From contig DKFG01000302.1 in the NCBI GenBank assembly GCA_002452325.1, positions 1,805-49,625 of the forward strand: a stretch of 47,821 nucleotides of DNA, written 5' to 3'. The stretch comes from Geobacter sp. UBA6802. Lineage in GTDB: Bacteria > Desulfobacterota > Desulfuromonadia > Geobacterales > Pseudopelobacteraceae. This document shows positions 32,740 to 39,965 of this stretch, piece after piece. The notes under the pieces are model-generated. The model ran no database searches. It saw only the letters and a program-made list of their open reading frames with translations, and was not told the origin of the DNA. Position numbers and translations under genes: made by a program. Every line of letters starts with the position of its first letter. Within the stretch, counting starts at the first letter, position 1.

Positions 32740-35700
32740 ATGGCGCAGGTCAGCACACGTCTCCCCCGGACCAGCCGTGTACTGGCCTTTGCCCCCCACC
32801 CCGACGATGAGCTCTTCGGGTGTGGAGGCACGCTTGTACTGTTGCGTAATAGCGGCGCTACGGTATCAGTGATTATTGTCACTGACGGGGCTGGCGGGGG
32901 TGAAAACGCCGATGGTACCCTTCCGCAGGTACGGGCGGATGAGTCACGGGCAGCAGCCTCGCTATTGGGATTGCCTGAACCTGCTTTCTGGCAACTGCCG
33001 GATCGTACTCTTGGCTATGGAGAAAACCTGATCCAGCGGATAACAACCGCTATTACAGAGGGCGCTGCCGATCTGGTGCTGCTCCCGGCCCCTACCGAAC
33101 TGCACCCTGACCACCAGGCCCTGGCCCTGGCCGGTGCTGAAGCCATACGTCGCCTGGGGGGCAACCTGCGTGCCGCTTTTTACGAAATCAACCAGCCGCT
33201 GCCCAATCCTAACCTGGTACTTGACATCACCCCGGTCTTTGAACTGAAGCAGGCCGCCATGGCCTGTTTCCCTTCCCAGCTTGCCGAACAGCCCTACCAG
33301 CAGCGCATCACCGGCCTCAATCGCTTTCGCTCCTATTTTCTCGGCCCTCAAGTTGAGGCGGCCGAGGCCTTCATACTGCTTGATGCCTCCAGCATTCAGC
33401 CAGGACTTGCCCCCTTGTTTGATGGCCCTCTGGCCCATCGCCGCAAGCTGGGCTTTGCAGTAAGTGGTGATGACCTGCCGCTGGTCAGCATCATCATCCG
33501 CAGCATGGACCGCCCGACATTATCACGGGCTCTCAGTTCCCTTGCGCTCCAGACCTGGACAAACCTGGAAGTGGTGGTGGTCAACGCCAAGGGAGGCGAT
33601 CACACATCTTTAGGGGAGCACTGCTGCCTCTTCCCGCTGCGGTTGATCAATCAGGGAGGAGCGCCACTGCGCCGTTCCGCAGCCGCCAACCTGGGACTTG
33701 CCGCCTGCCGAGGGCAGTATCTTGGTTTTCTGGATGACGACGACACCATTGACTCCGATCATCTGCAACAGCTTGTCAGTGCTCTCCAGGCCTCGTCACC
33801 GACCGGCCTGGCCTATGCAGGGGTACGTGGAGTGTGTGACGATCTCACGCAGCTTACAACCATTGCTGAATTCAGATCACCTGCGGTTACCTTCACCAAG
33901 CTCCTGTTCGGCAACCTGATCCCGATCCACTCGGTACTTTTTGCACAAGAGCTGTTGGGCAGTGGCGCAGGCTTTGATGAGGCGCTTGACCTGTATGAAG
34001 ACTGGGATTTCTGGTTACAACTCACGCGGCAGACAACCCCCCTCTTTGTTGATCAGATAACCGCAACCTACTATACCGGCGGCGGTTCTGAGATCGGTCT
34101 TGGCAATGATGCCGAGACGCCCTTGAAACAGCAGGCCAAGGAGCGCCTCGTGGCAAAGTGGCTGCCGCTGCTTGCCCCGCAGGAATTCATGGCGTTGGGA
34201 ACGTTGTATCATCAAAGTTGGCAGCAACTGGTGGAACAGGACCAGCAACTGGCAGTCAAGGATGAGCAGATTGCAGTCAAGGATGAGCAGATTGCAGCCA
34301 AGGATGAGCAGATTGCAGCCAAGGATGAGCAGATTGCAGCCAAAGATCAGCAGATTGCAGTCAAGGATCAACAGCTGGCGGAAAAAGATGCCCACCTTGC
34401 CTGCCTGTACGCCTCCCGCAGCTGGCGGCTTACACAGCCGCTGCGCAGATCCGGAGATCTGCTCCGAAAAACCGGTCGGGCCATCAGTCTGCTGATGCAG
34501 AAAGTGCGGCAGACCAGAGGCCTGTCCGGGGTTAGCCGCAGGCTGCACAAAATACATGAACAGTCTCAGGCGCGGAACGACTATACCCAATGGGTACAAC
34601 GCCACGACACGCTCACAGAAGAAAAGCGCAACTGTCTGCAAGCCGCAATGGCACAGTTTGCTGCAACACCGCTCATTTCAGTGCTGATGCCGGTCTACAA
34701 TCCAAAACCGGATTGGCTTGCAGAGGCGATCGAATCAGTACGCAGCCAGATTTACCCCCATTGGGAACTCTGCATTGCCGACGATGCCTCCACCAATCCT
34801 GACATACGCCGGATTCTTGATCGTTATGCGGCAGACGAGCCGCGCATCAAGGTCTGCTACCGCATCCAAAACGGTCATATTTCCGCAGCCTCCAACAGTG
34901 CCCTGGAGCTGGCCAGCGGCCCCTATGTTGCGCTGCTCGACCATGATGACCTGTTGGCCGAACTGGCCCTGTTCCGTGTTGCAGAGGCGCTACAACAGCA
35001 TCCCAAGGCCGGCCTGCTCTACTCTGATGAAGATATGCTGGATGAACAGGGGGGCCGTGGTTACCCCTTTTTCAAGCCAAACTGGTCGCCCCACCTGGCC
35101 ATCTCACAAGCCTATCTTGGCCACCTGGTGGTGTTGCGGCGTGATCTGGTGAAGCAGGTTGGCGGTTTCCGCAGCGGCCTGGATGGAGCCCAGGACTACG
35201 ACCTCTGGTTGCGGGTCTCCCTGGTCACCGACACCATTGTGCACATCCCCCACCTGCTCTACCACTGGCGCAAACATCCTGAAAGCACCGCTGCCAGTTC
35301 GGCAGCCAAGCCGTACGCCCATGGGGCTGGCCGTGCTGCGGTCGCACAGTATTTAGGGCAGCGCTATCCTGAAAGCGGGGCCACGGTCGTTGAAGGCGCA
35401 CACCTCTTTACCTACCAGGCCCGCTTCCAGCTGGCGGAGCACCTGCTGGTCTCCATCATCATCCCCACCCGTGACGGCCTTCAACTGCTCCAGCCCTGCA
35501 TTGCAAGCATCCTTGCCCGCTCCAGCTGGAAACGGTTCGAGATCATTATCCTGGATAACGGGAGCAGCGATCCTGCAACCCTGAAATACCTTCAAGACGC
35601 ACCCGCAGGTGATTCACGGATCAGGGTCATTCGGGCCGACATCCCTTTCAACTGGTCGCGGCTCAACAACATCGGTGCCCAAGAGGCCCGGGGTGAGCTG

Positions 35701-36255
35701 TTGGTCTTCCTCAATAATGACACCCTGGTGATAAGCACTGATTGGCTGGAGCAGCTGGCCGGCTACGCCCTGCTGCCGGATGTGGGGCTGGTGGGGGGGC
35801 TGCTGCTGTTTGAAGACGGCACCATCCAGCATAGCGGTGTGGTGGTGGGGATGGGGGGATGGGCTGACCACCCCTTCCGGGGCTGTCCGGCGTCCCATGG
35901 TGCCAGCCCCTTTGTCTCTCCGGTACTGACCCGCAATGTGCTGACCGTAACCGGCGCCTGCATGGCCCTCTCGCACGAGCGCTTCCAACAGCTGGGCGGC
36001 TTTGACGAGGCATTCATCATCTGCGGTTCCGATGTCGAATTAGGTCTGCGCGCCCACCGGCAGGGCTTCTTCAACGTTTTATGCGCCGAGGCACGGCTGT
36101 ATCACCTGGAATCCAAGACCAGAACCCCCTTTATTCCAGAACAGGATTTCCGGCAATCGGCTCTGTCTTACGAACCGTACCGCACCCGTCAGTGCGATCC
36201 CTTCTATAACCCCAACCTGTCATTGGCGGCTACCACCCCCAAGGTACAGGTGTAG
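32740..36255 (+). CDS. PIG-L deacetylase/triple GT2 glycosyltransferase fusion
   Basis: A 1171-residue cytoplasmic multidomain enzyme. Residues about 14-225 form a PIG-L (LmbE-like) zinc deacetylase with the metal motif PHPDDE (20-25 region) and LHPDH (121-125). A first GT2 domain spans about 247-470 (FLDDDDTIDSD is the metal-binding loop). Residues about 497-556 are six or more KDEQIAA heptads, a coiled-coil spacer. A second GT2 spans about 644-870 (ISVLMPVYNP, LLDHDD) and a third about 903-1160 (VSIIIPTRDG, FLNNDT, CGSDVELGLRAHRQG). It could deacetylate a HexNAc and add several sugars in series. A GTG at 32680 would lengthen it by 20 residues. Confidence 0.88.
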   Translation: MAQVSTRLPRTSRVLAFAPHPDDELFGCGGTLVLLRNSGATVSVIIVTDGAGGGENADGTLPQVRADESRAAASLLGLPEPAFWQLPDRTLGYGENLIQRITTAITEGAADLVLLPAPTELHPDHQALALAGAEAIRRLGGNLRAAFYEINQPLPNPNLVLDITPVFELKQAAMACFPSQLAEQPYQQRITGLNRFRSYFLGPQVEAAEAFILLDASSIQPGLAPLFDGPLAHRRKLGFAVSGDDLPLVSIIIRSMDRPTLSRALSSLALQTWTNLEVVVVNAKGGDHTSLGEHCCLFPLRLINQGGAPLRRSAAANLGLAACRGQYLGFLDDDDTIDSDHLQQLVSALQASSPTGLAYAGVRGVCDDLTQLTTIAEFRSPAVTFTKLLFGNLIPIHSVLFAQELLGSGAGFDEALDLYEDWDFWLQLTRQTTPLFVDQITATYYTGGGSEIGLGNDAETPLKQQAKERLVAKWLPLLAPQEFMALGTLYHQSWQQLVEQDQQLAVKDEQIAVKDEQIAAKDEQIAAKDEQIAAKDQQIAVKDQQLAEKDAHLACLYASRSWRLTQPLRRSGDLLRKTGRAISLLMQKVRQTRGLSGVSRRLHKIHEQSQARNDYTQWVQRHDTLTEEKRNCLQAAMAQFAATPLISVLMPVYNPKPDWLAEAIESVRSQIYPHWELCIADDASTNPDIRRILDRYAADEPRIKVCYRIQNGHISAASNSALELASGPYVALLDHDDLLAELALFRVAEALQQHPKAGLLYSDEDMLDEQGGRGYPFFKPNWSPHLAISQAYLGHLVVLRRDLVKQVGGFRSGLDGAQDYDLWLRVSLVTDTIVHIPHLLYHWRKHPESTAASSAAKPYAHGAGRAAVAQYLGQRYPESGATVVEGAHLFTYQARFQLAEHLLVSIIIPTRDGLQLLQPCIASILARSSWKRFEIIILDNGSSDPATLKYLQDAPAGDSRIRVIRADIPFNWSRLNNIGAQEARGELLVFLNNDTLVISTDWLEQLAGYALLPDVGLVGGLLLFEDGTIQHSGVVVGMGGWADHPFRGCPASHGASPFVSPVLTRNVLTVTGACMALSHERFQQLGGFDEAFIICGSDVELGLRAHRQGFFNVLCAEARLYHLESKTRTPFIPEQDFRQSALSYEPYRTRQCDPFYNPNLSLAATTPKVQV
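34255..34380 (+). repeat. six 21-bp in-frame tandem repeats (coiled-coil heptads)
   Basis: Units start at 34255, 34276, 34297, 34318, 34339 and 34360 and read GYCAARGATSARCAGMTKGC plus a final R. Each encodes one heptad of the type V/A-K-D-E/Q-Q-I-A. Near-identical DNA makes copy number likely to vary between strains. Confidence 0.9.
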
Positions 36256-36256
36256 C

Positions 36257-37546
36257 ATGCGGCGTATCATCAAACAGGCCCTGCGGCACCCCCGCCTGAC
36301 CGCCTACCTGCGGGGCATCTATCATGAAAGCAAGGCCGAAGGCCTGGGAGGCAGCGGCCCGGAAACCGATATTCCCGAGGCCTCGCCCATCGTCTGCCGT
36401 CTGTCCACCTTCACCGGCCAGCGGCTCAACCTGTTGGTGCCGTCCCTGGCCACCCGGCACCTGTTCGGCGGCATCGCCACTGCCCTCACGCTGTTTGAGG
36501 CATTGGCCCGGCAGGCCGGCCTGCCCCACCTGCGAATCATCCTCACCGACCAACAGTGTTTCCAGCTGTCAGACAACCCGGCCTTTGGCACATGGCAGAT
36601 TCGTTCGCTTGAACAGGAAGATGCTCCGGGGCGCTGCATTGTGGCGGCTGGCGATCGCCACTCCAAAACACTGCCTGTCGGGCCCGCTGATCGTTTTGTT
36701 GCCAGCGCCTGGTGGACGGCGGTCTCGGCTCGGGCGATCCAGAATTGGCAGGCCGCCGTCTATCCGTTGCCCGGGCCTGCAAAATACCTCTACCTGATTC
36801 AGGACTACGAACCGGGTTTTTATCCATGGTCATCACGCTATGCCCTGGCAGAAGCCAGTTATCACGATGCCGATCGGTTTGTGGCCATCTTTAACACCAG
36901 CCTGCTCCAGAACTTTTTTGTCCGGCAAGGCTACCAATTTGCCCAGGCTTATGCCTTTGAGCCGGTGTTGCACCCCAGTCTCCGCCAGCAGCGCGAACTG
37001 TTGCGGGACGTGCCCAGACAGCGCCGCGTGCTGGTCTATGGCAGGCCCGGCGTCGCCCGCAATGCCTTTGAACTGACCATCATGGGGCTGCGGGCCTGGC
37101 TAGCCCAGGGGGGGGGAGCTGGCTGGAGCTTTGTTTCAGCCGGTGAATCACATCCTGCTATTGATCTGGGCAACGACTGCCAGCTGCTGCCGCTGGGTAA
37201 ACTCTCGCTGGAGCAGTACGCCAGCGAACTCAGTCGTGCCGCTGTGGGGTTGTCGCTCATGATCTCTCCCCACCCCAGCTACCCGCCCCTGGAGATGGCC
37301 GCCTTTGGCATGCAGGTAATCAGCAACCGCTATGCCCCGAAAGAACTGGGAGATCTGCATCCAGCCATCCTCAGCGCCGATCCCCTGACCCCTGCCACCA
37401 TTGCCCTGAGGCTTGACGAAGCAGCACAGTTGGCCTTTGCCGACAATCGCCCCCTCCAGGCAGTCACTGCCGAATGGCAGCGTTACCTGACCGGTGAAGA
37501 TGGTTTTGATGCTCTGGCTGCACGTGTGTTGCCGCACCTGGTTTAG
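36257..37546 (+). CDS. WsaF-type rhamnosyltransferase
   Basis: A 429-residue GT-B protein. RLNLLVPSLATRHLFGGIAT starts the N-terminal domain at about 56. YLIQDYEPGFYPWSSRYALA (about 181-200) is the signature of the WsaF family, and RRVLVYGRPGVARNAFEL with SPHPSYPPLEMAAFGMQVIS forms the C-terminal nucleotide-sugar site. WsaF of Geobacillus stearothermophilus is a rhamnosyltransferase of an S-layer glycan locus (established knowledge), which is suggestive given the S-layer-like gene downstream. It starts 1 nt after the stop of the fusion gene and is the last gene before the repeat mosaic. Confidence 0.87.
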   Translation: MRRIIKQALRHPRLTAYLRGIYHESKAEGLGGSGPETDIPEASPIVCRLSTFTGQRLNLLVPSLATRHLFGGIATALTLFEALARQAGLPHLRIILTDQQCFQLSDNPAFGTWQIRSLEQEDAPGRCIVAAGDRHSKTLPVGPADRFVASAWWTAVSARAIQNWQAAVYPLPGPAKYLYLIQDYEPGFYPWSSRYALAEASYHDADRFVAIFNTSLLQNFFVRQGYQFAQAYAFEPVLHPSLRQQRELLRDVPRQRRVLVYGRPGVARNAFELTIMGLRAWLAQGGGAGWSFVSAGESHPAIDLGNDCQLLPLGKLSLEQYASELSRAAVGLSLMISPHPSYPPLEMAAFGMQVISNRYAPKELGDLHPAILSADPLTPATIALRLDEAAQLAFADNRPLQAVTAEWQRYLTGEDGFDALAARVLPHLV

Positions 37547-37575
37547 TACAGCTATTCAGAACAATATTGACTGCA

Positions 37576-37620
37576 ACCACCCCGCCCCTACGGGGCACCC
37601 CTCCAGAGGAGGGGAATTAA
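37576..37620. repeat. dispersed palindromic repeat, copy B, left half
   Basis: Matches the left half of copy A almost exactly, from ACCACCCC through CCCCTCCAGAGGAGGGG to GGGGAATTAA, and stops at the TTAA where the insertion begins. Confidence 0.8.
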
Positions 37621-37799
37621 ACCCAGATTTTCCATTAGGGCACGAGATGTTGCCGAGATGGTTTACGAGCAGGTTTTCGTCCGTTTGACAAGCCAATAGC
37701 AGGGTCTATTGGCGCGGAAAACGGACGGAAAGATGCCGGAAAACATCCGGCAGGGCTCGTGCAGGCGCGTTGCGCTGCCTAATGGAATATCTGGGTTAA
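37621..37799. mobile_element. MITE-like palindromic element bounded by TTAA
   Basis: About 175 bp between TTAA at 37617-37620 and TTAA at 37796-37799. Ends are inverted repeats: CCCAGATTTTCCATTAGG (37622-37639) and, reversed, CCCAGATATTCCATTAGG (37778-37795), one mismatch in 18. Inside, GCACGAG pairs with CTCGTGC, GTCCGTTT with AAACGGAC, and GCCAATAG with CTATTGGC at the tip (loop CAGGGT). The whole element can fold into one long branched hairpin. No coding potential. No transposase of matching ends is present. Confidence 0.6.
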
Positions 37800-37833
37800 A
37801 GCTATTCCGTCACTTAAATAACGCGGTAAAAAG

Positions 37834-37860
37834 TCCCCCTTTTTGAAAGGGGGGGATTAA
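37834..37860. repeat. C-run/G-run hairpin repeat ending in TTAA
   Basis: CCCCCTTT (37835-37842) pairs with AAAGGGGG (37846-37853) around a 3-nt loop, followed by GGATTAA. It lies in the second part of the insertion, after the palindromic element. Confidence 0.6.
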
Positions 37861-37889
37861 CGAGTGAAAAGTGAACTGTCGGAGTAGTA

Positions 37890-37951
37890 TTAACAGCTCG
37901 CCTTTATTCCCCTCCTCTGGAGGGGTGGCAGGCGTAGCCTGACGGGGTGGT
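37890..37951. repeat. dispersed palindromic repeat, copy B, right half
   Basis: Resumes at TTAA (37890-37893) with CAGCTCGCC and follows the right half of copy A through GGAGGGGTGGCAGGC to GGGGTGGT. Confidence 0.8.
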
Positions 37952-37975
37952 ATTAAATAGCTTACAAATAACTGT

Positions 37976-38011
37976 TTGACAATCTCCCCCAAATGTGCAA
38001 AATGCACATTT
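37976..38011 (+). promoter_or_regulatory. promoter overlapped by a 9-bp palindromic operator
   Basis: TTGACA at 37976-37981 and CAAAAT at 37998-38003 (16-bp spacing) form a likely promoter. AAATGTGCA (37991-37999) and TGCACATTT (38003-38011) are perfect inverted repeats 3 nt apart that cover the -10 region. A dimeric repressor binding here would block transcription; the DUF6502 protein encoded next is the obvious candidate (inference). Confidence 0.6.
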
Positions 38012-38025
38012 AAGAGGAGTGGCGT

Positions 38026-38901
38026 TTGGCAATGGCACAAGCATGTACGGCACATAATCCTGGCGAAATACTGACGAACTCGATCTTTGATCGGGTGCTG
38101 CACCGTCTTTTATTGCCGGTGGCCCGTCTCTGTCTCAAGCATGGCATCTCCTTTGCCCTTACAGCAGAAAAATTGAAGCACGCCTTTGTGAATGAGGCCA
38201 TAGCCCTGCAACCCGAACCTGCTGCACATGGCATAGTCAGCCGTGTAGCAACCGCCACCGGCATCAACCGCCGTGAAGTGACCCGCCTTACCAAGGCTGT
38301 TACGCCGCAGCGGATTGCCAAACAGCCCCTGAGTGCCGAAGTAATTGCCCTGTGGGCCACCAGCCCGCTTTACCGCACTACCGATGGTCAGCCCCTTGAA
38401 CTGCCCCGTCAGGGTGCAGCCCCCAGTTTTGAATCCCTGGCCCACAAGATCACCCGTGATATCCACCCCCGCAGCATGCTGGCCGAGCTTGAGCGGTTGG
38501 GCTTTATACAGCTTGATCAGGCTGCTGACACGGTGCGCTTGTTACGTACTGATTTTGTACCGGCAGGAGATGCCAGCCAGATGCTTTCGTTTATTGGCGA
38601 TAACGTGGGTGATCACCTTGATGCCGCCGTGGAAAACGTACTGTGCAACAACGCTTCCCACCTTGAGCAGGCGGTCTTTGCCGATGAGCTTTCCGCAGAA
38701 TCCATAGCCTTGCTCCGCCCGATGATTGCGGCCCGCTGGCAAGAACTGCGCAACAGCATGGTGCCGGTACTGGCCGACATGATTGAGGCCGACCGCGAGG
38801 CCGGGCGTGCCCAGAACCAACGGATGCGGCTGGGCCTGTACAGCTATGCCGAGCCGATGGCCGCTCCGGCCGGGCAAGAGGATAGTCAGTATGAGCAATA
38901 A
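38026..38901 (+). CDS. DUF6502-family putative DNA-binding regulator
   Basis: About 290 residues. RLLLPVARLCLKHGISFALTAEKLKHAFV is the N-terminal helical signature; SRVATATGINRREVTRLTK (about 69-87) has the shape of a helix-turn-helix. ALWATSPLYRTTDGQPLELPRQG and SFESLAHKITRDIHPRSMLAELERLG follow, as in DUF6502 proteins. The function of the family is not established; a role as transcription factor is inferred. TTG at 38026 has better spacing (6 nt) to AGAGGAG than ATG at 38032. A palindrome covers its promoter, and the lipoprotein gene overlaps its end by 11 nt. Confidence 0.75.
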   Translation: MAMAQACTAHNPGEILTNSIFDRVLHRLLLPVARLCLKHGISFALTAEKLKHAFVNEAIALQPEPAAHGIVSRVATATGINRREVTRLTKAVTPQRIAKQPLSAEVIALWATSPLYRTTDGQPLELPRQGAAPSFESLAHKITRDIHPRSMLAELERLGFIQLDQAADTVRLLRTDFVPAGDASQMLSFIGDNVGDHLDAAVENVLCNNASHLEQAVFADELSAESIALLRPMIAARWQELRNSMVPVLADMIEADREAGRAQNQRMRLGLYSYAEPMAAPAGQEDSQYEQ

Positions 38902-39736
38902 ATCGCTACATACCAGATGGCAGCTGGCGCTGCTTGCCCTTGCAGCCACTATCGGCATAACCGGTTGTGGCGGCAACATCGAGATGGCTGGTGTCGGTTC
39001 CGGTGGCACCGGTGTCTACAAGGCATCCTATACCGCCTCACTTGATGCCTCTGTCAAAAGCAGCTACCTGATCAATGCTGTGGTCTTTCTGGACAACAAC
39101 AGCAACTACCAGCTTGACAACAACGAACCCTACGCGGTCACCGGCGTTGACGGCAGTTGCGTCCTGGATGCGCCCGCTGCCGATAGAGCCCTTTATCCGG
39201 TCATTGCCGTTGCCTTCAAAGGGGTAACTATTGACAGTGCCAACATGCTGCCGGTGACCAACACCTACGTCTTAAGCACCCCCAGGTCCGCGCTTGACGC
39301 TACCGGCAAGACCATTCTCATCAACCCGATTTCAAGCCAGCTGCGCGAACTGCTTGAAACCGGCAGGTACAGCTCCACACAGCAGGCCATGGATGCCCTG
39401 GCCAGCCACCTGGGGCTACCGCCTGATGTAAACCTGCTGGCCGAAAACATTGCCCACAACAACCCGGCCCTGAATGCAGCGGCCAAGAGCATCGCGGCCC
39501 TGATGTGGATGCAGACCAAACGGATTCTTACCCCGGGCGCAGTCACACCATCCGTTGATATTGAGCGCTACCGTGCCATGATGAAGCTGATCGATGACAA
39601 CATGAACATTGTCAGTCGGCTTAACACACCGGAGAACCTGCTTAATCTTAACAAAAACATTGATGCAATACTGTGGGCCATGCCGCAAAAAGAGACCACA
39701 CCATTGATAGGCCACAGCGCACTGCAACCACCGTGA
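38891..39736 (+). CDS. lipoprotein with GSGGTG motif, partner of the DUF6502 gene
   Basis: A 281-residue lipoprotein: the signal sequence LALLALAATIGITGC ends in a lipobox with the acylated Cys at about residue 26. The mature start has GGNIEMAGVGSGGTGVYKAS. The next part (about 55-125) has features of a small beta sandwich, with DNNSNYQLDNNEPYAVTGVD resembling a calcium-binding or carboxypeptidase-regulatory-like loop. The rest is helical and ends at the outer periplasm. Function unknown; the 11-nt overlap with the DUF6502 gene and the S-layer-like gene downstream suggest a role in surface assembly or sensing. Confidence 0.7.
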   Translation: MSNKSLHTRWQLALLALAATIGITGCGGNIEMAGVGSGGTGVYKASYTASLDASVKSSYLINAVVFLDNNSNYQLDNNEPYAVTGVDGSCVLDAPAADRALYPVIAVAFKGVTIDSANMLPVTNTYVLSTPRSALDATGKTILINPISSQLRELLETGRYSSTQQAMDALASHLGLPPDVNLLAENIAHNNPALNAAAKSIAALMWMQTKRILTPGAVTPSVDIERYRAMMKLIDDNMNIVSRLNTPENLLNLNKNIDAILWAMPQKETTPLIGHSALQPP

Positions 39737-39749
39737 GTATTAAAAAAAG

Positions 39750-39777
39750 TTGCATTATGCAGGATGTTTGGTATAAA
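39750..39777 (+). promoter_or_regulatory. promoter of the giant S-layer-like gene
   Basis: TTGCAT (39750-39755), a 16-bp spacer and TATAAA (39772-39777). The resulting leader is about 180 nt long and includes a TGCAGG/CCTGCA hairpin near 39913-39931 before a strong AAAGGAG ribosome site. Long leaders are common on mRNAs of abundant surface proteins. Confidence 0.5.
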
Positions 39778-39965
39778 TCTCATTCTAAGTATCAAAGATA
39801 TTACGGCTACGCCGCTCACTACAGCAAACAAAGGAGGAACAGCAGACGCGTTAGATTGTTAAACCAGCTTTACCGCAACGTACTGGATTTTTTGAAGAGT
39901 TGTTTACCACAGGCTGCAGGTGTACCGCCTGCAAACCACTTACCGACTAAAGGAGAACACAACGA

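Larger units (their letters stand above)
37547..38025. other. gene-free repeat mosaic
   Basis: 479 bp without a credible gene. It holds copy B of the large palindromic repeat, split by an insertion of about 270 bp, a second smaller hairpin repeat, and at its right end the promoter and operator of the DUF6502 gene. Confidence 0.8.

Noticed and set aside
34255..34380. Regular direct repeats considered as CRISPR
   Set aside because: Units are adjacent without spacers, are 21 bp, and are in frame as coiled-coil heptads.
39737..39965. Riboswitch in the long leader of the giant gene
   Set aside because: No c-di-GMP or other known aptamer core could be recognised; only a short hairpin is present.
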